64,000 nucleotides of DNA from JBARKJ01 sp963698885. GTDB lineage: Bacteria; Nitrospirota; JACRHJ01. Every line of letters starts with the position of its first letter. Positions within the stretch are counted from its first letter, which is position 1. The stretch lies in the NCBI GenBank assembly GCA_963698885.1, contig CAVOSJ010000002.1:310001-374000 (forward strand), read 5' to 3'. The translations under genes and the position numbers were made by a program. Below the pieces are notes generated by a model. It had not been told where the DNA came from, searched no databases, and saw nothing but the letters and a program-made list of their open reading frames with translations. Below, in pieces: positions 33,733 to 45,115 of the stretch.

Positions 33733-36481
33733 ATGCAAAGGAAATTTTTTGCCGTTTTATTTGCGTTGTTGGCCATTCTAAGTTACGTTCCTTCCGCGGG
33801 CGCTTCTGAAAACCCTCTCAAAGCCGATGAAAAATTCAAGTTGAGGCTGCTCAAGGGCACCGTCGATACGAGAGTCGATTCTGTCCTGATGGAATCGGCC
33901 TCTGCAGTAGCCCGAAATAACCAGAATGGACAGAATAATTATTACATTCTGCAGTTCGACGGTCCGGTAATGCAGGAATGGAAACAGGGCCTTAAGGACG
34001 CGGGGGTGGAATTTTTCTCCTATATCCCGGAAAACGCCTTCATAGTCAAGATAGACCCTAAGATGGTAAACTCGATGCTCTTCAGGCCGCACGTCCAGTA
34101 CATCGGACCGTACAGGCCGGAATACAAGACGCCAGCGTCGCTGGACAACAAGGTATCGACGGTTACCAGTTCCACGGCGATGCTCGCGACTGTACCGTCC
34201 ATAACCCTTCGCGTGAAACTTTTCGACAGGGAACCCATAAGGCCGGTGAGAAACCGGCTTATAAAATTGGGCGCGATCGAGCAGCAGGAAGTAATCAAGG
34301 GGAAGACAGTAAATTATAAAGTAAAAGTTCTCCAGAACGGAAACGGGCTGAACGCAAAAACTCCTCCAGGTGGTTTTGCCGTCGTCTAACGTGGGGCAGG
34401 TGGCGAACATCCCGCAGGTGGAGTGGGCAGAGGAATACAATGGGGTTGCCTTCTGCAATAATATGACTAAACCCATCGTCGGGGCGCTTGCCGCGCAGTC
34501 CATTCAGGGAAGGCCTCTCGACGGCAATGGCCAGACGCTGGGCATTTTGGACAGCGGCCTCGATAACGGTATGGCAGGCGCCGGGATGAATCAGCCCGCT
34601 TTTACAATGCTGAAGAACGGGCATTATAAAGTGGCAGGCGGCATGGCCTACCGGGGCGATAACAACTGGTCCGACGAGTATGGCCACGGCACTTTCGTAG
34701 CCGGTATAATGACTGGCTACGCCACGCCTTCATTTGGGAACTTTTCCAGCTACGGCGGTGTCGCGCCCCAGGCATCTTTGTTCGTGCAGAGCGGCCAGTG
34801 TTATGCAGATTACATGCTTACGCCGCCGATGAGTACCGTATTCAAGGACGCGTATGCCAAGGGAGTAAGGGTACATAACGACAGCTGGGAAGATAACGGC
34901 GCCAGCGGCGAGTTAGGCGTATATACCCTCACAGCCCAGGCTGTGGATACCTTCATTTGGTCGAACAAGGACTTTCTTCCGGTATTTGCCGCCGGGAATT
35001 GGGGCAGCGATCAGAATGCAAACTATCCCGGCTACGGGATATATTCGACGGCCACCAGTAAAGCCCGGCCGGACGGAATGGTGGACTTGGGCTCGATATC
35101 CCCGCCGGCGACGGCGAAAAATTGCCTGACCGTGGGAGCGTCTGAGAGTTCGAGACCATCAATGAAAAATTACAGCTCTTTCCTTGATCCAACTGGTCTT
35201 TGGGTACGTTTCCAGGTTTCCCCCATCAGCAAACCCGGTAATATATCTCCCATTTTCCATTATCCTTTTTCCGGGGGAACAGAGAACGTCGCGGCTTTCA
35301 GCGGCAGGGGGCCGACCGCCGACGGCAGGGTAAAGCCGGACCTGGTCGCCCCGGGCACAATGGTATCTTCAACGTTGACTCATTTGCCTGATTACATAGG
35401 TGATTTTACGGACCCCAGTTCCCTTGACGGGGGCACCAGTTTTGCGGCCCCATTGGCAAGCGGCGCGGCGGGGCTTGTGGAACAATACTATCACGATTTC
35501 TACGGGATAAACCCTTCGGCCGCGCTTGTCAAGGCCACTCTTATCAATGGAGCCGTAAATATCGGCACCAGGAGGACGGTACCTGATCTCCAGCCCTCGC
35601 TTCTGCCCATGATGCGCCCGGACTTCCACCAGGGCTGGGGCAGGCTGGACATTATGAGCGCGTTATATCCGGGCCAGACGGATGGCGCCGCATTGCCAAA
35701 CCCGGTAAATCTAAACCCTCCGGACAGCATTCTCGTTTTTAAGGATGTAACCCCCGGCTTTAAGACGGGGCCTTTTGCCGGAGCGGATTACTGCTTTAGC
35801 TTAACGAATACCGCTGGACCCGTCCGGGTGACCCTGGTCTGGACGGATTATCCGGGTACGCCGGCGGCTGCGACCGAGTTGGTGAACGACCTGGAGTTGA
35901 CGGTAATAGACCCGGACCACGGCGTGCATGTTTCGTTGGAGAATAATAAGTTGGTAATCGACGGAGATAATCCGCCGTACGTGGACCCAAATGCGCCTAT
36001 TGCCAAAGAGTACGACACCAATAACAATGTCCGTAGCATAGAGTTTCCCTTCTTTGGCGGAGATTCCAAAGATTTTATCGTTCAGGTCCATGCCGCTAAC
36101 ATCCCAATGGGGCCCCAGCCATACGCACTGGTTATCACCGGGCCTCTGGATGCGCAGGTGTCACTGCCGGATACGACGCAGGCTACGTCTGCTCTTTTCA
36201 GCGCCAGCAAGATAGTAGTAAAAATAGTCCCTAAAACCGGGACCACCATTCCAGATTATACCGCATATACGGTCACGGCGTCAGGGCCCACCATCAGACG
36301 CGCGACATACAATTCATCAACCGGCAATTTCGAGATCAATGGCGTCCAGGGTGCAAAATATTACCTCAATGCATATCTGGGCGAACCCACGCCGGGTAAC
36401 CTTGAATCGGTCACACCGAATGTTCTATATACCGCGACCCCCTCGCCCGCCACAGCCACGCTTACAGTAGTTGGTCAGTAG
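33733..36481 (+). CDS. Secreted subtilisin-like serine protease (S8), frameshifted
   Basis: The protein has a signal peptide (MQRKFFAVLFALLAILSYV). A prodomain-like region follows (YYILQFDGPVMQEWKQGLKDAGVEFFSYI). The S8 catalytic domain has the Asp motif GILDSGLDNG, the His motif DEYGHGTFVAGI and the Ser motif GGTSFAAPLASGAAG. A C-terminal jelly-roll domain (VRVTLVWTDYPGTP, NDLELTVIDPD) resembles the KP-43 family. One base inserted near 34369 separates the prodomain frame (ends 34389) from the catalytic frame. Total about 915 residues. AAAGGAGG lies ahead of ATG 33733. Low-GC upstream region. Confidence 0.85.
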
Positions 36482-36487
36482 CAGATC

Positions 36488-36518
36488 AAGACCCCGGCCT
36501 TCGGGCCGGGGTTTTTTT
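36488..36518 (+). terminator. Terminator after the subtilase gene
   Basis: CCCCGGCC pairs with GGCCGGGG around TTCG, followed by seven T. Confidence 0.9.
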
Positions 36519-36565
36519 ATGCGTTTTGCGCAGTTTTTTACCTGATTTTGAAACGGGGACAGGAT

Positions 36566-37204
36566 ATGCCGAAGGCAGTACTTTTCGACCTTGACGGGAC
36601 GCTGATAGATTCCCGGCGCGACATCGCAAGCTCCGTGAACAGGATGCTTGAGGATATGGGTTTTGCCCCCCGGAGAGAAGAAGATATATACGGTTTCATC
36701 GGGGGCGGGGTCTACAAGCTCGTCCTCGCCTCTCTTCCTCCGGGGCAGGGCAATAGAGTGGACGAGGGGGTGGAGCGGTTCTGGCTGATTTACAAAGACC
36801 ACGTCCTGGACACCACCGTTCCCTACGCGGGAATACCGCGGTCTTTGAAGTCAATGTCCGGCCTGAAGCTCGCGGTTGCGACAAACAAGCCGCTGACGCA
36901 CGCGGAGTTGATATTGCAGGGCCTGGGGCTCTCCGGCCTGTTTTCCAGCGTTAAAGGCTGGAAGCCCGGCATAGCGGTAAAGCCGGACCCGGCGATACTG
37001 CTGCTCGCGCTAAGGGAAATGGACGTACAGCCGGATGAGGCGGTCATGGTGGGCGACTCGATAAACGACCTGCTCGCCGCGCGCGCCGCCTCAGTCAGAT
37101 GCTGCCTGGTGGGTTACGGTTATGGCAAAAAAGAGACGCTAATAGAAGCGGGGCCGGATTTTTTTGCCGATACGGTAGAGGACTTAGAGGAAATTATAAG
37201 ATAG
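36566..37204 (+). CDS. gph: HAD-family phosphoglycolate phosphatase
   Basis: The 212-residue protein has the HAD motifs: I FDLDGTLIDS at residue 7, II VATNKP, III lysine in VKPDPAILL, and IV VMVGDSINDLLAARAA. The alpha-helical cap and length fit Gph, which removes phosphoglycolate, but other small phosphate esters are possible. The ATG at 36566 is chosen over an upstream TTG (36548). It overlaps the 3' end of comEC on the other strand by 21 bases. Confidence 0.85.
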   Translation: MPKAVLFDLDGTLIDSRRDIASSVNRMLEDMGFAPRREEDIYGFIGGGVYKLVLASLPPGQGNRVDEGVERFWLIYKDHVLDTTVPYAGIPRSLKSMSGLKLAVATNKPLTHAELILQGLGLSGLFSSVKGWKPGIAVKPDPAILLLALREMDVQPDEAVMVGDSINDLLAARAASVRCCLVGYGYGKKETLIEAGPDFFADTVEDLEEIIR

Positions 37205-39735
37205 CTGTCTTTTAAGCCGCAGCAGGTTTTGCACTTCGCCGCCGCCTGTCCGCTTAAGCGAGAGGTCTTCATATGACGCCGACTCGATGGTCTTCCCGTC
37301 AGTCAAGAAAATTGCCGCCCCGTCCCTGTTGGTAATAAATATCTTCGACCCCGCCGCCCGTAGGTCGGCCAGCGCTTCCGGAGACGGTGCGGGATATGCT
37401 TTTATGTTCCCTTCCGATATAACCGCATATTCAGGCTTTACCGCGAGGGCGAACTCGGGCGACATCGCCGTCCTTCCGCCGTGGTGCGGGACCTTCATCA
37501 CGGTCGATCTGAGCGGCAGCGGCGGCTTGGCGTTAAGCAGCGCTTCCTCCGCCTCCAGCTGTAAATCGGCGCCCAGAAAAAATGAGACTTCTTTGTATTT
37601 CACACGGAGCGCCACGGAGCGGTCGTTCTCCAGCCAATAGACCGGCTTGCCTTCGTCGGCTACCGGACACGCGGCATTGCTCAGCACCTGGAACTGAACG
37701 TCGTCTATGTTAAAGCTTCCGCGCCCCCTGAATATTATCCGGCGCACTCCCTTCTCCATGGCCAGCTTCTGAAGTTCCCTGTATCCTTCGGAGCGGGATG
37801 CGAGGCCGGATTCCCATAGCTCGCCAACGTCGAAGTTCTTGAAGATATACACCAGGCCGTTCATATGGTCGGGGTGCGGATGCGTCAGGAGGACCGCGTC
37901 CAGCTTCCTTATCCCCCGGTTCCATAAGAAAGGCGCCACCGCGGAACGGCCCGGGTCCATGCCCGCGCTGTCGAATTCCTTGCCGCCGCCGTCCACCAGG
38001 ATATGTTTCCCGTCCGGCAGTGTCATCAGGCAGGCGTCGCCATGCCCCACGTCAAGGAATGCGACCTCCATCTTGTTTTCATGGACGGGCATAATTCCAA
38101 ATGCCAGGAATGCGGCGGCGCTGGCCGCGATAGCGACTTCCTTTTTTCGTCCGGTAATTTTATAGCTGCCGGAAGCGCCGGGCGTTACGTCGGCGTCTGG
38201 TCCGGCCGTTTTTTTGCGGATGAAAAATAAAAAGAACAGGGCGTAAATCAACAAAAGGAGCGGAAGCGCGGGCGCGGGTGGCCGGAGGTTTGCGTGCGGC
38301 GCGGCGGCGAAAAAAGCCACTATCTTATAAAACGCGCCGAATAAAAACGAGAGGAGGGCCTTAAACGGCAGGGCGGCGGGGTGGATGGCATAAATCAGGG
38401 CCGATAAAAGCCCCATCGGGACAAGTATAAACCCGGACAACGGTATCAGCGCCAGGTTCGCCGGGATGGATACCCACGAGAACGAGTTGAAATCTTTCGC
38501 GGCCAAAGGGGCTGTCCCGGCGGTAATAGCCAGCGAGGTTGCGATTGTAAGGAAAAGCCAGTTCTTCATTCGTGAAAAATGGCCGCCGCCTTTCTCTTTT
38601 GCGTAATTTCTGAGCTTAATTACCGCAAGGGCCAGAAAGAGGACCGAGCCGTAAGAAAACTGAAACGAGATATCGAAAAGCGCCGACGGGTCCGGGACCA
38701 GGACCAATATTGCCGCCGCGGCCAGGACGTTCAGGCTGTCCTTTTCGCGATCGATTATGACAGCAATCAGGAAGACCGCGATCATCAGGATGGAGCGCAC
38801 GGTCGTCACGTGGAGCCCGGCGAGGAAAGAATACGCGGCGGCCGCCGGTATCGCGGCAAGTGCGGCGGCTTTCCGCCTGTCCATAAACAGGCTCAGCCTG
38901 AGAGCCAGGCGGTACGGGAAGATGTATGAAAGGGCGAGTACCAGCCCGAACACGAGCGAGACCAAAAGCGCGACGTGCGAGCCGGACACCGATAACATGT
39001 GCGAGGTCCCGGAGGCGGAAAATGCGTCCCGCATCTCATCCGTCACCGCGTTCTGGTCGCCCAGCACCATCGCGTTGAAAAGCGCCGCCTGCTCCAGCGG
39101 AAGACTCGATAGAGCCAGCCTCGAGAGCCGGAGCCTGAAGCCGTAAAGCCATGAAAATATCCCGCTCCCCCGGCCCATTATTGAAATGTCGTCCGGCTTC
39201 ACATAACCTTGCGCGTCCTAAGCCTTCGTCTTCGGCATACCGGGCCCGGTCGAATTCGCCGAAGTTGCGAAAACCCCTCGGCTTCTCAAGCGCGGCAGTC
39301 CCGCGGATGACGTCTCCATAACGGATGCCCAGACCGACGCCCTTGACCGACAGGAGTATCAGACCTTTTCTTCCCGGGAAGGAGACGGAGCCGACAGGTT
39401 CGAGGACTAACCGCGTATTGCCGCCGCTCTCCTCCGGCGGGTGCGTTACCCTGGCCGTAAGCATGACCGGCCCCTTGCCGGCAAGCAGGGCGGAGGCGGA
39501 AGGAGCGCCCGGCCCATACAGATAGAAACGCGGCGAAACCGGCCAGGAAGCATAAAGCGGAAATGGAGATAAAACGTGCACGTGTTTCGCGAAGGACTGG
39601 TTTGGACAGGAGAAAAAAGATGAAGAATGAGACCGCCGAGAGCGCGGAAACCGTTAACGGCAAAAACTGAAAGCCCTTAGCCGCGGCAATGCCGCAGGCC
39701 AGGGAGACGGCAGGGATAACCAGAGGACGTCGCAT
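37184..39735 (-). CDS. comEC: ComEC/Rec2-family DNA-uptake channel, two frameshifts
   Basis: ComEC carries single-stranded DNA across the inner membrane. Reading frames together from ATG 39735 gives a hydrophobic N-terminus, an OB-like DUF4131 region (VMLTARVTHPPEES), the multi-helix competence domain (SGTSHMLSVSGSHVALL) and a C-terminal metallo-beta-lactamase-like domain (FLDVGHGDACLM, LLTHPHPDHMNGL). The frame breaks near 39512 and 39217, both repaired by removing one G. Total near 850 residues. No other competence genes are in the window. Confidence 0.88.
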
Positions 39736-39774
39736 TAGATTTCCACGAAACAGAGCAAAGAACTCGGGCCGCCG

Positions 39775-42282
39775 TTATTTCAGCGGTATTTCACGGAGCG
39801 CCATCGCCAGGGCGTACGCGCTTTCAAACCTTTTGGACGGGTCCTTCTCAAGGCATTTCATGATTACCTGGTTCAGGCTGGCTGGAATTTCCGGCCTTAG
39901 CTCTGCCGGCGGCGCCGGCGCCGTGTGTACGTGGTGGTACCCCGCGTCGCCTTCCGGGAATGGGCGTTTCCCCGCAATCAGCTCGTACAGGACCAGCCCA
40001 AGCGAGTATATGTCCGTCGTGCGGCCGAGTTTGCCGCCCTGTATCTGCTCGGGCGACATGTACATTATTGTGCCGCTTATGGACCCGGCGTCCGTCAAGG
40101 TCTCTTCTCCGGCACTCTTGGCCAGCCCGAAATCCATTATCTTGACCACGTTCTGTTTGGTTATCATTATGTTGCTGGGCTTGATGTCCCTGTGGATAAT
40201 GCCTTTTCTGTGGGCGTAATCGAGCCCCTGGCAGCACTGGTAGATAATCTTCAGCGCCTTGGCCATGGCCACACGGTCCACCATCGACTGGAGCTTCCTC
40301 AGAGTGACGCCCTCGACGTACTCCATTGTAATGAAGCTCCTGCCACCCGCCTGCTGGAAGTCGTAGAGTGTTACGATGTTGCTGTTATTTAGCTGAGCCG
40401 CGGAACGCGCCTCCTGCGAAAACCGCATTATCGCCTTAGGGTTGTCGCTGATACTTTTCGGCAGGAGTTTTATGGCGATGATGCGGTTCAAGTTATTGTC
40501 CATCGCCTTGTACACCACGCCCATCCCGCCTCGGCCTATCTCCTGAAGTATCGTATATCTCTTGGACTCCGACGTGCCGGCGGCGGCGCTTGAATCAGGC
40601 TGGCCCGCCGAAGTTCCCGGCGCTCCGATACCGGCCTTGGAGCCGGGTGCGGAGATTTGACCTTCGCACTTATTTATGCGCTCTTCAACGTCTTTGTATG
40701 CGATATCCACCAGCTGTATCTTCTTGTACATCTGGACGGCTTCTTTAAATTTCCCGTCTGATTCGTATATGGTAGCCAGGCCGTAGAAATAACCGATATT
40801 TTCCTCGTCCGGCTCGGAATCGCCGATCGCTATTATATATTTCTGCGCCGCGACGTCCAGCTTTCCCTGCTCACGCAATATGTCCGCCATCCTGCCGCAT
40901 GCATTCAGGTAGCCGGGGTCGCCCTGGCGCACCTTCTGGAGCGCGGAGAACTCCTTGGCAGGTAGACCGGCCTTTCTGAACATCTCCGCCGCGGAGAAAT
41001 ACTCTCCCGCCGCCTCTACCAGCGAAGCAGCCTTGTCGACGTTTCCAAGCTTCAGATACAATTCAGCGGAGATTTTGAAATCCCCGTTCTTATCGTACGC
41101 GACGGCGGCCCGTAAATCGTCTCCCGCCTTCTCGAACATCCCCGCCGCGTCGTAATACTCGCGGCTTTGCATGTAGCACTCTCCGGCCTTGCCGTACTCT
41201 CCGGCGCCGTGATAGAGTTCCGCCGCCTTCATGAAATCGCTCGACTCAGCCAGCATGTCCGCGGCCTTCACGTAATTGCCGTCAGCGAAATATTTATCGG
41301 CCATAAGTTCGGCGGCGCGGCGCGCGTTTCCAAGCTCCCCGAATATTTCCGCCGCCTGCTCGTACAGCTTCCCGGACTCGAAAAGCTCTGCGGCCTTCAT
41401 CTTGTCGCCCGCCTGAAGCGCGCACTCTGCGGCTTCCGGGTACGCCTTTACGCGGGCGTAACATTCGAGGGCCTTCATATTATCGCCTGTCTCGCTGTAA
41501 TATTTGCCGGCCATTATCGAGTACTGGTTGTACTTCTCGATATGCGCTATGTTCATTTCCTTGGAAGAGGTCGTCTCGACGAACGCGCGGTCGTAATAGA
41601 CGGCGGCCTTTTCCAGATCTCCCGCCTTCTCGTAATGCATTGCGGCGGCTAACGTATGGCCGGACTCTTCAAAGAGCCGCGCCGCCTCCGTATGCATCTC
41701 CGCCTTCTCATAGGCCTCCGCCGCCAGCATCGGTTTACCGGCCTTGTACAATATCTCGGCGGCCTCGGCATATTTCCCCTGCTTCAGCAGGGCGTCGGCA
41801 TGCCAGGAATGCTCTCCGGCCTTCTCGTAGAGGGCTATCGCCTTATCCGTCTGGCCCATCTTCTCGTACATCTGCCCCGCCTTCGCGAGAAGCCCGCCTT
41901 TCTCCAGCACCTTCGCGGCCTTGCCTTCCTCATGAAGGCTCAAGTATAAATCCGCCGCGCGCCCGTGCTGCTTCTGCCGGGCCAGTTTCCTGGCCTCCGA
42001 CAACAGCTTCCGATTCTCCAATTGTATTGCCGAGGGAGGACCCGTGGAGCGCGTTCATGGCATAGCGGTATGCCCTGACGCCTATGAACTTCAGGATAAT
42101 GTAGATAAGCCAGATGAGTGAATAGTATGATAAACGGATAAGCCCAGGCGGGGATGGCGATGATACAGCTCTTTAAGGCTGGGATAGGCGCCGAGCCTGA
42201 TTATAAACGTGTTCTTTACGAGCTCAAGGATGGCGAAAAAAAATTCTTTCAGCTCGCTCAGATGTAAGTCATTTTCAAGCAT
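39775..42282 (-). CDS. Membrane-anchored TPR Ser/Thr protein kinase; N-terminal part frameshifted
   Basis: The clean frame (42021 to 39775, TTG start) has about a dozen TPR-like repeats of the form AAELYxKAGDxxKA over residues 1-440, then a Hanks kinase: GRGGMGVVYKA glycine loop, IAIKLL lysine, IIHRDIKPSNIM catalytic loop, IMDFGLA, and SPEQ. The kinase is C-terminal, the reverse of most bacterial kinases. Upstream, ATG 42282 (MLENDLHLSELKEFFF) opens codons that, after removing single bases near 42168, 42120 and 42018, give hydrophobic helices (AIPAWAYPFIILF, LIWLIYIILKFIG) running into the kinase frame. That N-terminal anchor is an inference. Directly follows glmM. Confidence 0.8.
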
Positions 42283-42313
42283 AATACTCTTAAAACTCTT
42301 GGGAAATAAAAGT

Positions 42314-43666
42314 TCAGCCCAACTCTTTGAAAACCGCGTCGGCTATATCCCGCACCAGGTTTTCTATATGAAGCTTGTCGCTCCCCTCGGCCATTATCCG
42401 AAGCTTAGGCTCGGTACCGGAGTATCTTATCAGTAGTCTCCCCGTCCCGTCAAGCGAAGCCTGCGCGGCCCGCACGATTTCCGCCAGGGCGGGGACGTCC
42501 ATTATTTCCATCTTTTCGCGCACCTTCACGTTAACGAGCACTTGCGGGTAGGTAGTCATTACCTTTCCGAGGGCGGAGAGCTTTTTCCCGGTGCGCTTCA
42601 TTATGGAGAGGACCTGAAGCGCCGTTATTATGCCGTCGCCGGTCGTGTTGTAGTCCATGAAAACGACATGCCCGGACTGCTCGCCGCCCAGGTTGTAGCC
42701 CTGCCTGAGCATTTCTTCCACCACATACCGGTCTCCGACGGCTGTCCTGATAAGGGTAATCCCCGCCTTTTTCAGCGCGAGCTCAAGACCTAAATTGCTC
42801 ATTACCGTGGCGACGACGGTATTTTTAGCCAGGGTCTTTCGCTTCTTCATGTCTATGGCACAGAGCGCCATGACCTTGTCGCCGTCGAAATCCCTGCCCT
42901 TTTCGTCGCAGAAGATAACGCGGTCTGCGTCGCCGTCATGGGCGATGCCCACGTCCGCACCCTGCTCGACGACCGCGTTCTGGATGACCTCCGAATGCAG
43001 CGAGCCGCATCCGGCGTTTATGTTGGAGCCATCCGGCTTGTCGTGCAACACGAATACTTCGGCGCCCAGTTCTTTCAGCACCCAGGGGGTAACCTTGTAA
43101 GCCGCGCCGTTGGCGCAGTCCACCACCACCTTCATCCCCTCCAGGGTCATCCCCTTTGGGAACGTGCTCTTTACGAACTCTATATAACGTCCTACCGCGT
43201 CGTCCACCCGGAACGCCTTGCCGACTTCCCCGGCGGTGGGCCGGATGTGGTCTATCTCGCCGGAGGTTATCAGCTCCTCAAGCCTGTCCTCGACCTCGTC
43301 CGGAAGTTTTAAGCCGTCACGGGAAAAAAATTTGATCCCGTTATCCTCGTAAGGGTTATGGGACGCGGATATTACCACGCCCGCGTCCGCCCTCAGGCTC
43401 CTGGTGATGAAGGCTATCCCCGGGGTGGGGAGCGGCCCCACCAGAAGGACGTCCATCCCCATCGAGCAGATGCCGGAAGTAAGCGCGGACTCCAGCATAT
43501 AGCCGGAGAGGCGGGTATCCTTGCCGATTACAATCCTGTGTCTGGCGACGCGGCCGTTCCTGAAGACGTAAGCCGCCGCACGGCCGAGCTTCATGGCCAT
43601 CTCAGTCGTCATCGGATGTACGTTCGCCGTACCCCTTATCCCGTCGGTGCCGAAGAGTTTTCTCAT
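42314..43666 (-). CDS. glmM: Phosphoglucosamine mutase
   Basis: It interconverts glucosamine 6- and 1-phosphate for UDP-GlcNAc, hence peptidoglycan and LPS. The 450-residue protein has GTDGIRGTAN near the start, the phosphoserine loop VISASHNPYEDNGIKFF (serine about residue 101), the metal loop HDGDADR and the C-terminal phosphate loop RYSGTEPKLRI. Its ATG overlaps the cdaR stop by four bases. The cdaA-cdaR-glmM order is widely conserved and GlmM can inhibit CdaA. Confidence 0.95.
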   Translation of the reverse strand: MRKLFGTDGIRGTANVHPMTTEMAMKLGRAAAYVFRNGRVARHRIVIGKDTRLSGYMLESALTSGICSMGMDVLLVGPLPTPGIAFITRSLRADAGVVISASHNPYEDNGIKFFSRDGLKLPDEVEDRLEELITSGEIDHIRPTAGEVGKAFRVDDAVGRYIEFVKSTFPKGMTLEGMKVVVDCANGAAYKVTPWVLKELGAEVFVLHDKPDGSNINAGCGSLHSEVIQNAVVEQGADVGIAHDGDADRVIFCDEKGRDFDGDKVMALCAIDMKKRKTLAKNTVVATVMSNLGLELALKKAGITLIRTAVGDRYVVEEMLRQGYNLGGEQSGHVVFMDYNTTGDGIITALQVLSIMKRTGKKLSALGKVMTTYPQVLVNVKVREKMEIMDVPALAEIVRAAQASLDGTGRLLIRYSGTEPKLRIMAEGSDKLHIENLVRDIADAVFKELG

Positions 43667-44343
43667 TGTTCCTCTTTGCGAATTTCCCGGATGCCGGAAA
43701 CGGTTATAAACACCTGCACGCTGTCATCGTATAGCTTGACGGCTCCCTCTCCCGGAGATATAAGCGGGGCCATCCTTTCGATGTTGCCGGATATGCCGTT
43801 TATATCGATTTTCGATGTCTGGACGTATTCCAGCCTCCTGACCATGCTCGCAGGTCCTTCCACCATGACCGAGGATGGGTTCGTCTCAACCTTCTGGATT
43901 CTGTAACCCCTGGCAGGCCGCCCTGAAAGTTCCGCTTTCACCGGAAGGGTCTTCCGCGCCAGCGCCTCCAGCCGCAGGCGCACCTCGGCGGGGGTGACGC
44001 TTTCTATAGTGACGCTTCCGGGGGCGCGTACGTTGGACGGGGTAAGGGTATATCTCGCCTCGCCCGGTTTCGCGCCGGCAAGGCTTATGAAAACGGAAAA
44101 ATCCTTGGAGGTCAGCCGCTGCAGGAACGTCTCGCGCGTCTGCACCCGTATGTCGACAAGCCCCGGCACGTTTCCGACTACCGCCATCTGGTCCGGTATG
44201 TCCCGAAGTTCCAGCGGCACCATGAAATTCACCTCGGAGGTGCCGCGCGTGGAGACATGGAGCCACAGGACCAGCGCGAAGACGAGCGAGAATATTTTTA
44301 TCTCGAAGTTGTCGAAGACTATGCGTCTTAGCCGCTGGACCAT
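43663..44343 (-). CDS. cdaR: YbbR-domain protein, CdaA regulator
   Basis: The 226-residue protein has one N-terminal transmembrane helix (IKIFSLVFALVLWLHVS) followed by YbbR repeats in the periplasm (for example VDIRVQTRETFLQRLTSKDFSV and VMVEGPASMVRRLEYVQTSKIDI). CdaR modulates the membrane diadenylate cyclase in Firmicutes; the same role is inferred here from its place between cdaA and glmM. Confidence 0.87.
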   Translation of the reverse strand: MVQRLRRIVFDNFEIKIFSLVFALVLWLHVSTRGTSEVNFMVPLELRDIPDQMAVVGNVPGLVDIRVQTRETFLQRLTSKDFSVFISLAGAKPGEARYTLTPSNVRAPGSVTIESVTPAEVRLRLEALARKTLPVKAELSGRPARGYRIQKVETNPSSVMVEGPASMVRRLEYVQTSKIDINGISGNIERMAPLISPGEGAVKLYDDSVQVFITVSGIREIRKEEQ

Positions 44344-44350
44344 TTCCGCC

Positions 44351-45115
44351 TTACTTCTTTTTCTGCGTTTTGAATATCCCGGTAAGGGCGCGCCTTAGCG
44401 TTACCGCGTCCAGGTCGCGGTCGAGTTTTCCCGCCTGCACCATCGATATTGTCCCGGTCTCTTCGGAGACGACTATGACGACCGCGTCCGTCTCCTCGGT
44501 CAAGCCAATCGCAGCCCGATGGCGCGTGCCCAGCTCCTTCGCTACCGTAGGGCTCATGCTGAGCGGCAGAAAACAGCCAGCCGCGGCTATCCGGCCCTCC
44601 TGGACTACTACCGCGCCGTCATGCAGAGGGGAGGTGGGGTGGAATATGCTTAAAAGAAGCTCCTTGCTCACCCGCGCCTCAAGCGGCGTCCCCATGTCTA
44701 TTATATTTCTCAGGTCCGTTTCCCGCTCCAGGACGACCAGCGCTCCGATGCGCCTGTTGGCCAGGGACACCGCCGCCTTCACTATCTCGTCTAAGAATTT
44801 GGAAGACTCGATAGGCGAGAGCGACGAGAAAAGCGAGTTCTGCCCCATGTGGGCCAGCGCGCGCCGCAGCTCCGGCTGAAAGAGCACGAGGATTACCAGT
44901 ACCACCTGCGACATGAAGCTCTGGACCAGCCAGTTCAGCGTGAACAGCCCGGCCCAGCGTGAGAATATAAGCGCGAGGAGCAGGACTCCCAGGCCGAACA
45001 CCATCTGCACCGCCCGCGTCCCCTTGATGAGCAGGAACACGCGGTACAGTATAAATGAGACGATGAGGATATCGAGCACGTCCCACATGCGGATGTCCCT
45101 TATCGCCTCAAGCAT
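44351..45115 (-). CDS. cdaA: Diadenylate cyclase CdaA
   Basis: It makes cyclic di-AMP from two ATP. The 254-residue protein has three N-terminal hydrophobic helices and a DAC domain with the active-site motifs SPLHDGAVVVQ and GTRHRAAIGLTEETDA. Full length. The start overlaps the folP stop by eight bases. In this genome c-di-AMP signalling is therefore encoded in the ftsH-folP-cdaA-cdaR-glmM run. Confidence 0.94.
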   Translation of the reverse strand: MLEAIRDIRMWDVLDILIVSFILYRVFLLIKGTRAVQMVFGLGVLLLALIFSRWAGLFTLNWLVQSFMSQVVLVILVLFQPELRRALAHMGQNSLFSSLSPIESSKFLDEIVKAAVSLANRRIGALVVLERETDLRNIIDMGTPLEARVSKELLLSIFHPTSPLHDGAVVVQEGRIAAAGCFLPLSMSPTVAKELGTRHRAAIGLTEETDAVVIVVSEETGTISMVQAGKLDRDLDAVTLRRALTGIFKTQKKK

